DNA of 64,000 bases from a bacterium (GCA_021832345.1 JAKBKY010000001.1:520385-584384); one strand, 5' to 3'. Shown: positions 24,592 through 33,554, numbered from the stretch's first letter. Numbers and translations: made by a program. Notes: generated by a model from the letters alone, not told the origin.

Positions 24592-25541
24592 TTAGGCGTC
24601 GTCGCCGTCGTCATAGGTATATGAAGACGATGGCTCATTCTGGGCTCCCGGCTTCTCCTTCTTCTCCTTCGTCTTGCCGGGTGTCCACTTGGACGCCCGG
24701 CGCTCGATCTCGCGCCCTTTAATCTGCCGGAATATCTCCTCATAGACTCCGGCAACGTGATGCGTGTAGCGTTCGAGCAGGTTGGCTCGCTCGCTGAGCG
24801 CTTGCGTCGTGAGGACGATTTGATTCGCGAGCACGAAGCCATAGATCTCGTCCGGGAGCAGGCTCACCAATGCGGCGCCGGCGTCGGTGAGCAGTAGGTG
24901 CTCCTGTTCGCGCTGAGCATCCTGAACAGCGCATTCTCGTCGTCGCTGAACCGCATGCTCGCGACCAAATGCGCCAAACCTTCTTCCTGTGGCGCGGCTT
25001 CAGGAAAAGCGAAAGCGTTCGCGACGATCTCCACGCTTCGTTCGATGCGCTCATAGTCGTCGGGAGAACCGGCTCCGTATCGCTCACGAGCACGCGGATC
25101 GCGAGCAACTCGATCCGCAACGTCTTCCGCAAATGCTATAGGTCCGCCCCTCGAAATCCGCATCCGCATCTTGTTCGCGAGGCGTGAGGCCGCAGGAAAC
25201 ATGCGCCGCAACTTCGGCGACGGAATCTCCGCCCCGCGCAACCACATGCGCACAGCCACCGAGGCCAGGGACTCGCGCGGCCGCCGGATTTCCAGGTACA
25301 TCCGGAGAGACTCCGCGGCGTGCGGCGGATGCAGCCACTCTGCGCCCACCCCTTTGCCCCGGCCCTTCCGCCGGGCCGTCGGCAGGATGCCGACGTAGCG
25401 CAGGCGCTCGATCTGCCGCGCCGTGAGATCATGCCCGAGACGCCTGGCAACCCGGGTCAGGTCCGTCGTCGTCAGCCAGCCGTCCGTATTTACAACTCCC
25501 CGCGTCTCATGTTGGAACCTAAGACCGCCGTGGGCGCACAA
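24592..25541 (-). pseudogene. MerR-like helix-turn-helix protein split by a frameshift
   Basis: The 5' part (24864-25541) encodes a winged-HTH-like segment (TARQIERLRYVGILPTARR, then a WLHPPHAAESLRMYLEIRR wing) and a helical middle ending FSDDENALFRMLSAN. The other frame then continues REQEHLLLTDAGAALVSLLP and DEIYGFVLANQIVLTTQALSERAN and ends at 24592 with a charged tail (KTKEKKEKPGAQNE). The junction near 24905-24930 needs one missing base. Joined length is about 315 residues. It is probably a regulator; no target is evident. Either part could still be expressed as two fragments. Confidence 0.62.
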
Positions 25542-25574
25542 TGATGCAATTACGAAGACGAGGGGGGTGAGGGC

Positions 25575-25652
25575 ATGGGCCGAGTCATCATCACCGGCAT
25601 CGCGGCCGCGATCGCCATCGAGCGATTCCTGGACGCGCTGAGACGGCTCTGA
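25575..25652 (+). CDS. Very small membrane-type peptide ORF
   Basis: 25 codons, MGRVIITGIAAAIAIERFLD followed by a basic end, preceded by a G-rich stretch (GGGGGGTGAGGGC) that could serve as ribosome binding site. Hydrophobic then basic, like a small membrane peptide or type I toxin-like peptide. Low certainty. Confidence 0.3.
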   Translation: MGRVIITGIAAAIAIERFLDALRRL

Positions 25653-25669
25653 ATCTAAGACGGGTCGGC

Positions 25670-25856
25670 GTGGCGACCTTCCTTCCGCCGGCCCGTACCG
25701 CCTATTTCAGTCCCGTTCGAACCGCAAGACCACTATGAGTTACGCACAGGCGGAATCAAGATTCAATTTAGAGATTCTACAGGAGCCATCTACGAGTGGA
25801 GCCTCGACCCTCGCGCCGAGTCGCCCGCCGATCCGCTCTATAACCCCTGGCCGTAA
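25670..25856 (+). pseudogene. Small unknown gene with one extra base
   Basis: GTG 25670 gives MATFLPPARTAYFSP and then hits a stop. Removing one C from the CCC that follows yields SPFEPQDHYELRTGGIKIQF and RDSTGAIYEWSLDPRAES to a stop at 25856. The total is 187 nt, that is 62 codons plus one base. The restored product is a compact beta-type protein of unknown function. It follows the tiny ORF at 25575 and is convergent with the DUF2442 gene. Confidence 0.45.
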
Positions 25857-25881
25857 TCGCCTCTCGGACGCAAGACGGTAT

Positions 25882-26319
25882 TCAGACGACGCTTACGACT
25901 TTGCGCGGTCGCCCGCCTTTACGCCCGTTTTTGCGAACGGCGCGGGTCTTCGCAGCGCTGCGAACAGATCCGCCGCGTTTCCCAATCTCGCTCATCCAGC
26001 GCCGGTTGCCGAAGACGCCGCGCAGGAGACTTCCCAAGCCGTGCGCCACGTCGATGCGCTCCCAGAACAGCGTCGATCCGGAACCTAGAATCGCAATCTG
26101 TGCAACGTCGGCCGCCGTCGCGCCCTTCAAGCCTTGCAACAGCGTCCGCGGAATCGCGAGCTGGACGCCGGTCGAAAGGGCGATCACGATGCGATCGTCG
26201 GTCTCACGGTACGTCGCGTCGACGGCCCGTGGCGCGTACTGATCGTACGCTTTTCCGCGCGCGATCGCAGCGTCGATCTCCGCATCGGTCACGTCAACGG
26301 AAGCTCTAATTTTCGCCAT
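25882..26319 (-). CDS. DUF2442-type protein, putative toxin-antitoxin component
   Basis: 145 residues from ATG 26319. The N-terminal helix (TDAEIDAAIARGKAYDQYAP) and core (ATYRETDDRIVIALSTGVQL, AIPRTLLQGLKGATAADVAQ) match DUF2442. The C-terminus is a basic RKNGRKGGRPRK tail likely to contact DNA. It overlaps the DUF4160 gene by 14 nt. DUF4160-DUF2442 pairs are recurrent in bacterial accessory DNA and are treated as toxin-antitoxin-like. Confidence 0.78.
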   Translation of the reverse strand: MAKIRASVDVTDAEIDAAIARGKAYDQYAPRAVDATYRETDDRIVIALSTGVQLAIPRTLLQGLKGATAADVAQIAILGSGSTLFWERIDVAHGLGSLLRGVFGNRRWMSEIGKRGGSVRSAAKTRAVRKNGRKGGRPRKVVSVV

Positions 26320-26560
26320 GCGTTTTCTCCCATATTTTCGCGAGATCGTCGAAGTGTTCGGCCGCCAATCGCAGCGTTTTGCGCACCTCGGCTGCCGTCG
26401 TTCCCCGCACCGCGTCGTTGCGATCGGCGAGGATCGCTTGTCGCTCGGAGGTGAGTTCAATGATGACTTCGCCATCGCCGACAAACGCGTGAAAATGGCG
26501 CGGATCGTGATCGCCAGCTTTCGTGACGAAGAGCACTCCGCCGATTTGCTTCGAGCCCAT
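26306..26560 (-). CDS. DUF4160-type protein, putative toxin-antitoxin component
   Basis: 84 residues with the family signature HDPRHFHAFVGDGEVIIEL and a helical C-terminus. Its ATG lies only 8 nt downstream of a perfect TATAAT with TTGAAA 17 bp further, and there is no Shine-Dalgarno sequence, so the mRNA is probably leaderless or nearly so. It is co-transcribed with the overlapping DUF2442 gene. Confidence 0.8.
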   Translation of the reverse strand: MGSKQIGGVLFVTKAGDHDPRHFHAFVGDGEVIIELTSERQAILADRNDAVRGTTAAEVRKTLRLAAEHFDDLAKIWEKTHGEN

Positions 26561-26568
26561 GTCGCAAC

Positions 26569-26597
26569 ATTATACCTAAGCGCCGTTTAGCTTTCAA
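26569..26597 (-). promoter_or_regulatory. Strong promoter for the DUF4160/DUF2442 pair
   Basis: On the minus strand TTGAAA (26597-26592), a 17-bp spacer and TATAAT (26574-26569). The start codon at 26560 begins 8 nt after the -10 box, implying a leaderless transcript. Confidence 0.75.
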
Positions 26598-26738
26598 CCC
26601 TACCCACAAGGCGGCGCAGTGCTCCAGCCATACGGCGTCTCCCGCCGTTGGCTGGTGGTGAAGCGCCGCAGCCCCCGGCAGGACGCTCAGTGCCATGGGT
26701 TCTAGAAGCGCGCCGAGGGCGGATGAGCGTGAAGAGCC

Positions 26739-27041
26739 TCAGAACCCGCGTAAAATGGTTGGGAGGTCTCGTCGTCCGTCTAGGCATCGAATGATCTCGA
26801 CGGTCTCATGCTCACGGTCGATGCGGTAAAACACCATCGTCGGTGGCACAACAAGCAGGCGTGCTGCGGGAATCAACTCATCGCAGGCACGACCTATATC
26901 CGGCCACTCCTGGAGGCGTTCGCACTGAGCGATGATGCCACCAAGAATACGATGTACACGGTTTTGGCTGTATTGGTGGCTGAGATAGGTTTTAAGGGCG
27001 GCGAGATCACGCCGCGATCCTGGTGCAAAGCGAAGTATCAA
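26739..27041 (-). CDS. ParE/RelE-family toxin
   Basis: 100 residues. ParE-like order: FAPGSRRDLAALKTYLSHQY helix, an internal helix pair, PDIGRACDEL, then beta strands MVFYRIDREHETVEIIRCLD ending GRRDLPTIL. The TTG start at 27041 overlaps the TGA of the antitoxin gene. ParE-type toxins inhibit gyrase and RelE types cleave mRNA; the arginine-rich C-terminal strand fits either. It looks intact. Confidence 0.87.
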   Translation of the reverse strand: MILRFAPGSRRDLAALKTYLSHQYSQNRVHRILGGIIAQCERLQEWPDIGRACDELIPAARLLVVPPTMVFYRIDREHETVEIIRCLDGRRDLPTILRGF

Positions 27042-27214
27042 AACCCGCCTGCGAGCCCAATGCTCGGCGGAGGCAACGTGAGCCCAAGATCGATCTGCAG
27101 TTGGTCAAGCGACACTCCTTCGCCGCGATCGAGCTCGTCGATACCGACCTGCAGCTCCTTGCGAAGCTCTTCGAGCGAGTAAGGCCCGCGATTGTCCGGT
27201 TCGAGGTCGTACAT
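27038..27214 (-). CDS. Antitoxin partner of the ParE-like toxin
   Basis: 58 residues: MYDLEPDNRGPYSLEELRKE, LQVGIDELDRGEGVSLDQLQ, then a Pro/Gly-rich tail. The segment ELRKELQVGIDELDRGEGVS matches the toxin-wrapping helix of ParD-like antitoxins, although no separate DNA-binding domain is visible. It ends where the toxin starts. TACTAT lies 6 nt before its ATG with no ribosome binding site, so a leaderless start is likely. Confidence 0.75.
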   Translation of the reverse strand: MYDLEPDNRGPYSLEELRKELQVGIDELDRGEGVSLDQLQIDLGLTLPPPSIGLAGGF

Positions 27215-27843
27215 GCCAAGATAGTACCACGACCGACGCCTATCGCGTCAACCGAACAGATCGCGGGTTGAGCGCCTGGATCGCTCTGGGTGTCCACTTG
27301 GGCTTTAACCTGGGTGTTGCTGCTGAAACCTGCCTGACCCCGACGCCAGCGCCAACAACATTAGCCTGCGAAAGGCGAGCCGACTGCCCGTCCAGATCGC
27401 TGCGCTGATCATGCCTGCTCATGCGAGCGTATGGCGCGACCTTGGCGCCGCGCCCACTCGACGAGTTTGCGGCAGTCGCGAACCATAGCATCTGTCAAGT
27501 CTTGACGACGGTGGTACCGTAGAGGAGCATCGACTGCGCGTAGCGCGCAACGTGCGTTAGGTGCCGAACCGATATGTTGAACATCGGGAGCATCAGCTCC
27601 GGATACGAAGGCGCGACCGGGTCTAGTGACCTGCCGTGCCCGCGCCCGGGCCGCACCCACCTGCTAGGACGCAGGTTCGCATACCGAGCACGGCAGACGC
27701 TACGTGCGGTTGAATGCATGAACCTCAAGCCACACATCGTGTGCGTCGGCGAATTAGTTTGCTGCCGGACCCTGGGCGTCTTGCCGACGGCGCGCTCGAT
27801 ACGCTGATTCGAGTCCTCGTCGCAACCCAATAGGGCTCGGCGT
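27215..27843. other. 629-bp stretch without a supported gene
   Basis: Open frames exist on both strands but have Arg/Ala/Ser-rich shadow composition, no ribosome binding site and no recognisable motif. No tRNA, palindrome or terminator was seen. Confidence 0.5.
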
Positions 27844-28596
27844 TCAGTGTGCAAGATCCTCCGTGGGATCGTCGTTCCCGAGCGCTGCCAGGAGTCTGTG
27901 GGCGAGCGCAACGCGGTAGGTTTGAACGGCAGTCGCCATCGAGGCGCTCGTGGCCTCGCCGTTGTGGGCGTCGAGTGCGAGGTAGCCGCGGAACTCGAGA
28001 AGCGTGCCGGTGAGCCGACTGAGCGCGGCCTCTGCATCCTCGGATATCTCTTGCCAGAGCAGCACAAGTTTTTGGGCGATCGCGACGGGGTCGTCGAGGG
28101 TGGCCGATTCGACGCCGAAGCGCAGCCAAGCGCTGTCGGCATCCTTGGCTGCGTGCCTCAACCCCTGCGCATCGGCCGCATGGCTGCCCGGCACGTTACG
28201 CAGCGCCAGCGTGACGTTGGCGGCCTTGGCCAAACGTGCCGCGAGGCTTAGCGGCCGTAGCTGCTCCCCCCATGAGGCGGCCGTCTCCGAGTCCAGGCGT
28301 ACGCAGAGCAGCGGCGCACCCACGGCGGCGGCACGAGCCAGGCGCTCTTGCATCGCGGTTTCATCGAGCTTGAGAAAGTCATCGTCGCGCAGGGCCGCGA
28401 CGTCGAGCCCTAGGTCGGTTGCCACCTTGCGGAGCTGGGCGAGGTAGTCGGCATCGGTGCGCGGAAAGTGCCCGGCGTCGAGCACGACGCCGTCAGCCGC
28501 TGCCGAGCGGGCAGAGAGTTCGAGGAACTCAAGTTGCGTGAGGTCGCCGCGCGCAAGTGCGCGATCGAACGCGGAACTCGCGCAGGCCAGCTTCAT
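27844..28596 (-). CDS. Sugar phosphate isomerase/epimerase-like TIM barrel protein (AP endonuclease family 2 fold)
   Basis: 250 residues from ATG 28596 (MKLACASSAFDRALARGDLT). The xylose-isomerase-like TIM barrel pattern is visible: N-terminal CASSAFD strand, VVLDAGHFP, a central APLLCVRLDSE strand, VTLALRNVPGSHA, and a C-terminal LLEFRGYLALDAH strand. Metal-ligand residues are fewer than in active family members, so catalysis is uncertain. It is divergent from rpiB with only 40 nt between starts, so promoter regions overlap. Confidence 0.7.
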   Translation of the reverse strand: MKLACASSAFDRALARGDLTQLEFLELSARSAAADGVVLDAGHFPRTDADYLAQLRKVATDLGLDVAALRDDDFLKLDETAMQERLARAAAVGAPLLCVRLDSETAASWGEQLRPLSLAARLAKAANVTLALRNVPGSHAADAQGLRHAAKDADSAWLRFGVESATLDDPVAIAQKLVLLWQEISEDAEAALSRLTGTLLEFRGYLALDAHNGEATSASMATAVQTYRVALAHRLLAALGNDDPTEDLAH

Positions 28597-28636
28597 CGGC
28601 GTCCGCGCTTCGACTGCCTGCAAGGAGAGCCCTTCG

Positions 28637-29149
28637 TTGAAGATCGCCGTCGGCGCCGACCACGCCGGATTCATCTATAAGGATCGCATCGCCGCCATGC
28701 TGCGAGCCCGCGGGCATGAAGTTCTGGATTTTGGCACACACGACGCGATTCCGGTGGATTATCCCCGCTACGGGTATGCCGTCGGCGAAGCGGTCGCCTC
28801 GGGGCTCTGCCGGCGCGGCATCGTCGTCTGCGGTTCGAGCCTCGGCATCTCGATGGCTGCCAACAAGGTACCCGGCGTGCGCTGCGCTCCGGTCTGCGAG
28901 CCCTATATGACGCAGCTTGCTCGGCGCCACAATGATGCCAACGTCTTGGCGCTCTCCGAGCGGCTCACGGGCTGGGAGATGATCGAGCAGCTCGTGCCGA
29001 TCTTTCTGGAGACACCCTTTGACGGCGGACGCCATGCATACCGAGTGGAACAGCTCTTCTCGTTTGGGGATGACGATCGTGCGCGCGCAGTCGAGGCCAT
29101 CGAAGATGGCCGTGTGATCGGTGCCGAAACTCCGCCCGAACTGCTCTAG
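28637..29149 (+). CDS. rpiB: Ribose-5-phosphate isomerase B
   Basis: 170 residues from TTG 28637; AAGGAGAG 7-8 nt upstream and homology beginning LKIAVGADHAGFIYKD fix this start. It interconverts ribose-5-P and ribulose-5-P. Key features: GADHAGF, the DFGTHD turn, GIVVCGSSLGISMAANKVPG (phosphate loop with the catalytic Cys), and RRHNDANVLALSERL. Slightly longer than usual because of a C-terminal extension. It heads the conserved rpiB-glyA-dCMP deaminase-wecA-wecB-atp block. Confidence 0.95.
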   Translation: MKIAVGADHAGFIYKDRIAAMLRARGHEVLDFGTHDAIPVDYPRYGYAVGEAVASGLCRRGIVVCGSSLGISMAANKVPGVRCAPVCEPYMTQLARRHNDANVLALSERLTGWEMIEQLVPIFLETPFDGGRHAYRVEQLFSFGDDDRARAVEAIEDGRVIGAETPPELL

Positions 29150-29182
29150 GCCAGCGCCGCACCCACCGGAAAGTGAGACCCC

Positions 29183-30433
29183 ATGGCTGATCTCTTGGAA
29201 CGCTCCCGCCTGCAAACCTCGGACCCGGAGCTCTTCGCTGCGATCCTCGGTGAAGAGGGGCGCCAACTACGTAACCTCGAGCTGATCGCCTCGGAAAACT
29301 ACGCCAGCCGCGCCGTGCGCGAAGCGATGGCCTGTGCGATGACCAATAAGTACGCCGAAGGTTACCCCGGCCGCCGGTACTACGGAGGCTGCGAGTACGT
29401 CGACGTCGCGGAGAACCTTGCCGTCGAGCGCCTCAAGCGGCTCTTCGGCGCCGAGCATGCCAACGTGCAGCCGCACGCCGGCGCGCAGGCCAACATGGCG
29501 GTCTTCATGGCGCACCTGCAGCCGGGCGATACGGTGCTTGGGATGTCGCTTGCGCACGGCGGGCACCTGACGCACGGGACGAAGGTCAGCTTCTCCGGCA
29601 AGCTCTACAACGCCGTGGCCTATGGCGTTCGGCGTGACACCGAACTGATCGACTTCGAGCAAGTGCGTGCCTTGGCGCGCGAGCATCGACCCAAGATGAT
29701 CATTGCCGGTGCGAGCGCGTATCCGCGCACCATGGAGTATGCGCCGTTCCGCGAGATCGCCGACGAGGTCGGCGCCACGCTCTTGGTGGACATGGCGCAC
29801 ATCGCGGGCTTGGTGGCCGTGGGCCTCCATCCCTCGCCCGTTCCACTGGCCGACTTCGTGACATCGACGACCCACAAGACGCTGCGCGGCCCGCGCGGCG
29901 GCCTCATTCTCTGCAAGGAACGCTGGGCGGCGGCGGTCGATAAGAGCGTCTTTCCGGGTATCCAGGGCGGTCCGTTCATGCACGTCATCGCCGCCAAAGC
30001 CGTCGCCTTCGGTGAGGCTTTGCACCCTGAGTTTGCCCGCTATCAACACCAGGTCGTCGAGAATGCGCGGGCCATGGCGCAGGAGTTTGCACGGCAAGGC
30101 TTGCGTTTGGTGGCCGGCGGCACCGATACGCACCTCATGCTGGTCGACGTCTCCGTCAAGGGGCTTACGGGCAAGGCCGTCGAGACCTATCTGGACGAGA
30201 TCGGGATCACGGTGAACAAGAACGCGATTCCGTTCGACCCGCAGAAACCGATGGTGACCAGCGGCATTCGTATCGGGACCCCGGCGATTACGTCACGCGG
30301 CTTCGGGGCCGAGGACTGTCGTGCAGTGGCGCAGATCATCTGCGCCGCGCTTGAGGACATCGAGACGCGGACGAAGATCGAGCTTCTCCGCGGCCGCGTC
30401 CACGAGTTGACCGCTCGTTTCGACGTTCCGTAA
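29183..30433 (+). CDS. glyA: Serine hydroxymethyltransferase
   Basis: 416 residues, standard length. It makes glycine and 5,10-methylene-tetrahydrofolate from serine with PLP. Signatures: [52 protein letters not shown], and the PLP-lysine motif [14 protein letters not shown]. It lies 33 nt after rpiB in the same direction, an arrangement shared with Firmicutes. Confidence 0.98.
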   Translation: MADLLERSRLQTSDPELFAAILGEEGRQLRNLELIASENYASRAVREAMACAMTNKYAEGYPGRRYYGGCEYVDVAENLAVERLKRLFGAEHANVQPHAGAQANMAVFMAHLQPGDTVLGMSLAHGGHLTHGTKVSFSGKLYNAVAYGVRRDTELIDFEQVRALAREHRPKMIIAGASAYPRTMEYAPFREIADEVGATLLVDMAHIAGLVAVGLHPSPVPLADFVTSTTHKTLRGPRGGLILCKERWAAAVDKSVFPGIQGGPFMHVIAAKAVAFGEALHPEFARYQHQVVENARAMAQEFARQGLRLVAGGTDTHLMLVDVSVKGLTGKAVETYLDEIGITVNKNAIPFDPQKPMVTSGIRIGTPAITSRGFGAEDCRAVAQIICAALEDIETRTKIELLRGRVHELTARFDVP

Positions 30434-30447
30434 CCGTTCGCGACACG

Positions 30448-30885
30448 ATGCGCCCGGGGTGGGATGAATATTTCATGCAGATCGCGCGAACCGTCGCGAC
30501 GCGGGCCACGTGCCCGCGGGCGTCGGTGGGGTGCGTTATCGTGCGCGACCAGCGCATTCTCACCACCGGCTACAACGGTGCGCCTCGCGGGGTCGCTCAC
30601 TGCGCCGACGTCGGCTGCACGATGCTCGATAATCATTGCTTGCGGGCGACCCATGCCGAAGCCAATGCCATCGTGCAAGGCGCACTCCATGGCATCAGCC
30701 TGCAGTTCGGCAGTGCCTATTGTACGCATCAGCCTTGTGTCAACTGCTCGAAGCTCTTGATCAGCGCGGGCGTGACCAAGATCATCTACGAACATCCCTA
30801 TCCGGACGCCGTGGCAACGACCTTGTTGGGAGAAGCGGGTGTGACGTTAGCTGTATATAGTTCGCTTGAGAGTGGCCGCTCGTGA
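30448..30885 (+). CDS. dCMP deaminase (ComEB-type)
   Basis: 145 residues. A zinc-dependent cytidylate deaminase converting dCMP to dUMP for dTMP synthesis. Catalytic HAEANAI and the zinc-binding PCVNCSKLLI are both intact. The N-terminal WDEYFMQIARTVATRATCPR and SVGCVIVRDQRILTTGYNGAP are classic. Its stop overlaps the GTG of wecA. Confidence 0.95.
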   Translation: MRPGWDEYFMQIARTVATRATCPRASVGCVIVRDQRILTTGYNGAPRGVAHCADVGCTMLDNHCLRATHAEANAIVQGALHGISLQFGSAYCTHQPCVNCSKLLISAGVTKIIYEHPYPDAVATTLLGEAGVTLAVYSSLESGRS

Positions 30886-31955
30886 ATGCCATCTTGCTCG
30901 ACGCTTCGGCGTTGATCATCGCGGCGGTGGTGGCGGCACTAGCGACGCCGCTCGTTATTCGCTTGGCGACCCATCTGGGAGTCATCGATAAAATGGGCGA
31001 CGCACGCCGAGTTCATGACGTGCCGACTCCGCGCATCGGCGGCGTCTCCGTCTTCTTTGGCTTTGCCTTCGCGCTCTTCGCAGTTCTCGGCGTCGCCCTT
31101 GAGAATCCACATCTCTTCGCGATCCATCTCGGCCGGGTCTTCTCGCATGGGAACTTCGACTGGATGCACGACCAGCTCGATGCCAGCCGCAACCTGGTCG
31201 GCCTGCTCTTTGGGAGCATGCTGATTCTGGGTGTCGGATTATGGGACGACATCATGCAGATGCGACCGCGCAACAAGTTCCTCGCGCAGGTCGTTGTCGC
31301 GCTCGTCTCCATGCTCTACGGCTTTGTCATTCGCGGCATCAACGACCCCTTCGATCACGCGGCCGGCATTCATTGGATTGCCTTCCCGTGGTGGATCGGC
31401 GTGCCGTTGACCTTGCTGTGGTATGTGGGCATGATGAATGCGATCAACTTCATCGATGGCTTAGACGGACTGCTGGCCGGGGTAGCCGCCATCTCCAGTC
31501 TCTTCCTCTTCGTCGTGGCCTCGCTCCACGGCAACCCCGTGGTGGCTCTCGTCGTGATCGCTCTTGCGGGTGCCTCGCTTGGTTTTCTCCCATACAACTT
31601 CAACCCGGCGCGAATCTTCCTCGGAGACTCCGGTTCGTTGTTCATCGGCTACGTGTTTGCGACGGTTTCGATCATCGGTGCGAGCAAGACCGCGATCGCG
31701 GTCGGTCTCTTGGTCCCGTTGATCGTCCTGGCGCTGCCGATTGCCGATACGGCGGCGACCATCGTCCGGCGCGCGACCTCCGGCCGGCGAATCACCGAAG
31801 CCGATCGCGGGCACTTTCACCATCAGTTGATCTTTCGCTTTGGTCTCAACGTGCGCCAAGCGGTCTTGTTGATCTACGTCGTCTGCATCGTGTTGGGGTC
31901 GGTGGCATTGGCGCTTTCGGGGAGTATCGTCCCCGGATGGGAGATCGTTCGGTGA
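30882..31955 (+). CDS. wecA: Undecaprenyl-phosphate N-acetylglucosaminyl-1-phosphate transferase (WecA/TagO type)
   Basis: 357 residues with about ten membrane helices. It starts lipid-linked glycan synthesis by moving GlcNAc-1-P from UDP-GlcNAc to undecaprenyl phosphate on the inner face of the membrane. Conserved motifs: PRIGGVSVFFGF, the Mg-binding WDDIMQMRPRNKFLAQ, NFIDGLDGLLAG, FLGDSGSLFIGYV, and the HFHHQL tail motif. It is coupled by GTGA overlaps on both sides to the deaminase and to the UDP-GlcNAc 2-epimerase, the latter being functionally logical. Confidence 0.93.
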   Translation: MNAILLDASALIIAAVVAALATPLVIRLATHLGVIDKMGDARRVHDVPTPRIGGVSVFFGFAFALFAVLGVALENPHLFAIHLGRVFSHGNFDWMHDQLDASRNLVGLLFGSMLILGVGLWDDIMQMRPRNKFLAQVVVALVSMLYGFVIRGINDPFDHAAGIHWIAFPWWIGVPLTLLWYVGMMNAINFIDGLDGLLAGVAAISSLFLFVVASLHGNPVVALVVIALAGASLGFLPYNFNPARIFLGDSGSLFIGYVFATVSIIGASKTAIAVGLLVPLIVLALPIADTAATIVRRATSGRRITEADRGHFHHQLIFRFGLNVRQAVLLIYVVCIVLGSVALALSGSIVPGWEIVR

Positions 31956-33127
31956 AGCACCCGTCACCTCTGCGTGTGATGAGCGTTTTTGGGACGCGCC
32001 CGGACACCATAAAGATGGCTCCGGTGGTGCATGCTCTGGCGGCACATCCGCAGATCGAACCGATCGTGTGCGTCAGCGCTCAGCATCGGCAGATGCTCGA
32101 TGATCTGTTGTTCCTCTTCGATATCGTTCCGGACTACGATTTGGATATCATGACGACGGATCAATCGCTTACTCAAATTACCACGCGAGTGGTGGCGGGC
32201 ATGGAGCCCGTCCTCCGGCAGGCATGCCCCGACGTCGTGCTCGTGCACGGGGATACCACCACCAGCACGTCGGCCGCGCTTGCCGCCTTCTACCGGCAGA
32301 TTCCCGTTGGGCACGTCGAAGCCGGCCTACGTACGAGCGATCGCTGGTTGCCGTTCCCCGAAGAGATGAATCGTCGCTTGACCGGAACCATCGCGTCGTT
32401 TCACTTCTCGCCGACGGAGTTAGCGATGCAGCATCTGGTGCGGGAGAACGTCACGGTCGACGATATTATCGTTACCGGGAATACCGTCATCGATGCCTTC
32501 TTGGCGACGGCGCGACGCAAGGACTTAGGCGCGCCGCCTCGGCTGGACGAGCTCGATCCGGATCGCCCGCTGGTCTTGGTGACGGCACACCGCCGCGAGA
32601 ACCACCCGCACATGCGCCGGATGTGTGAAGCGATGCGGGCGATTGCGTCCTTGCCGATGCGCCCTCAACTCTATTGGCCGGTGCATCCGTCGCCGCACGT
32701 ACGCCCCATCGCCCACGAGGTGTTAGACGGGGTCGAGGGCGTCGTCTTGGTGGAGCCCATCGACTACGCCCAGATGGTGGCGGCCGTACGCCGGGCAACC
32801 TTCGTGCTGACCGACAGCGGTGGTCTGCAAGAGGAGGCGCCGTGTTTAGGTAAGCCGGTGCTGGTGATGCGAGAGCAGACCGAGCGTCCGGAGGGGCTTG
32901 AGGCCGGGACGCTCGAGTTGGTGGGGCATTCTCCGGCCCGGATCCTTGAAGCGGCCGCTCGCCTGCTCGGCGACCCGGAGGAGTATGAGCGAATGGCTCG
33001 GGCGGTCAACCCCTACGGAGACGGCCGCGCCTCCGGACGCATCGTCGCCTGGCTCTTGGCGCGCCTTCGGGGCGGCGAGTACCCGGCGCCCTTCGAGGGG
33101 CCGCATGCATGTGATGGGTCCAGATGA
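31952..33127 (+). CDS. wecB: UDP-N-acetylglucosamine 2-epimerase (non-hydrolysing)
   Basis: 391 residues from GTG 31952 overlapping the wecA stop. It converts UDP-GlcNAc to UDP-ManNAc. Motifs: FGTRPDTIKMAPVVHAL, VHGDTTTSTSAALAAFY, GHVEAGLRT, PEEMNRRLTG, VTAHRRENH, and the C-terminal TDSGGLQEEAPCLGKPVLVM with the nucleotide site. Together with WecA it supplies lipid-linked amino-sugar glycans for envelope polymers. Confidence 0.95.
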   Translation: MKHPSPLRVMSVFGTRPDTIKMAPVVHALAAHPQIEPIVCVSAQHRQMLDDLLFLFDIVPDYDLDIMTTDQSLTQITTRVVAGMEPVLRQACPDVVLVHGDTTTSTSAALAAFYRQIPVGHVEAGLRTSDRWLPFPEEMNRRLTGTIASFHFSPTELAMQHLVRENVTVDDIIVTGNTVIDAFLATARRKDLGAPPRLDELDPDRPLVLVTAHRRENHPHMRRMCEAMRAIASLPMRPQLYWPVHPSPHVRPIAHEVLDGVEGVVLVEPIDYAQMVAAVRRATFVLTDSGGLQEEAPCLGKPVLVMREQTERPEGLEAGTLELVGHSPARILEAAARLLGDPEEYERMARAVNPYGDGRASGRIVAWLLARLRGGEYPAPFEGPHACDGSR

Positions 33128-33536
33128 CGAGGGGGAGGATTCACTCCCGCCTCGACGTACCAATCCGGACGCCGTCGCGGCGGGCCTCTCTGCCTACCGG
33201 GCGCTCAAGGGCGCGATGGTGCGCCGGGCGATCATCCTCATCGGGATCGTGGCCCTCCTGACGGGTATCCGTTCGCCGATGGCGGGCTTTGCTTTCGGTC
33301 TTGGGGGGGTCTGCGGGATCGTCAACGCGCTCCTCGTGATGCGCGGCAACGAACGGTTGGCCGAATCGTCGGCGGCATCGGGCTTCGTCTTAAGTAGTTT
33401 CTTGCGAATCGCGGTCTTCGCTATAGTGCCGGTAGCCCTGGCCCTGCGCGGCCCCTGGTGGGCGATGGTCGTGTATTTCGCCGGGTTCTTTGCACCGCTG
33501 GCGGTCTACGCATACGGCGTCCGGCGCGCATCCTAG
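33105..33536 (+). CDS. atpI: ATP synthase subunit I (AtpI-like)
   Basis: 143 residues from ATG 33105 (an alternative ATG is at 33114), overlapping the wecB end by 23 nt. The N-terminal ~40 residues are hydrophilic and acidic; four hydrophobic spans follow (AIILIGIVALLTGI, AGFAFGLGGVCGIVNALLVM, FVLSSFLRIAVFAIVPVALA, WAMVVYFAGFFAPLAVYAYG). AtpI is a membrane assembly helper for the c-ring or for Mg uptake. Sequence identity is low in this family, so position just before atpB is the main evidence. Confidence 0.8.
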   Translation: MHVMGPDDEGEDSLPPRRTNPDAVAAGLSAYRALKGAMVRRAIILIGIVALLTGIRSPMAGFAFGLGGVCGIVNALLVMRGNERLAESSAASGFVLSSFLRIAVFAIVPVALALRGPWWAMVVYFAGFFAPLAVYAYGVRRAS

Positions 33537-33554
33537 CTCTATCGAGAAAGAATC

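Noticed and set aside
27495-28142. Minus-strand frame overlapping the isomerase-like gene
   Set aside because: Ser/Arg/Pro-rich shadow; the alternative frame gives a coherent TIM-barrel protein.
31241-31951. Long in-frame extension upstream of wecB
   Set aside because: It is an Arg/Gly-rich shadow of wecA; wecB homology starts at the GTG that overlaps the wecA stop.
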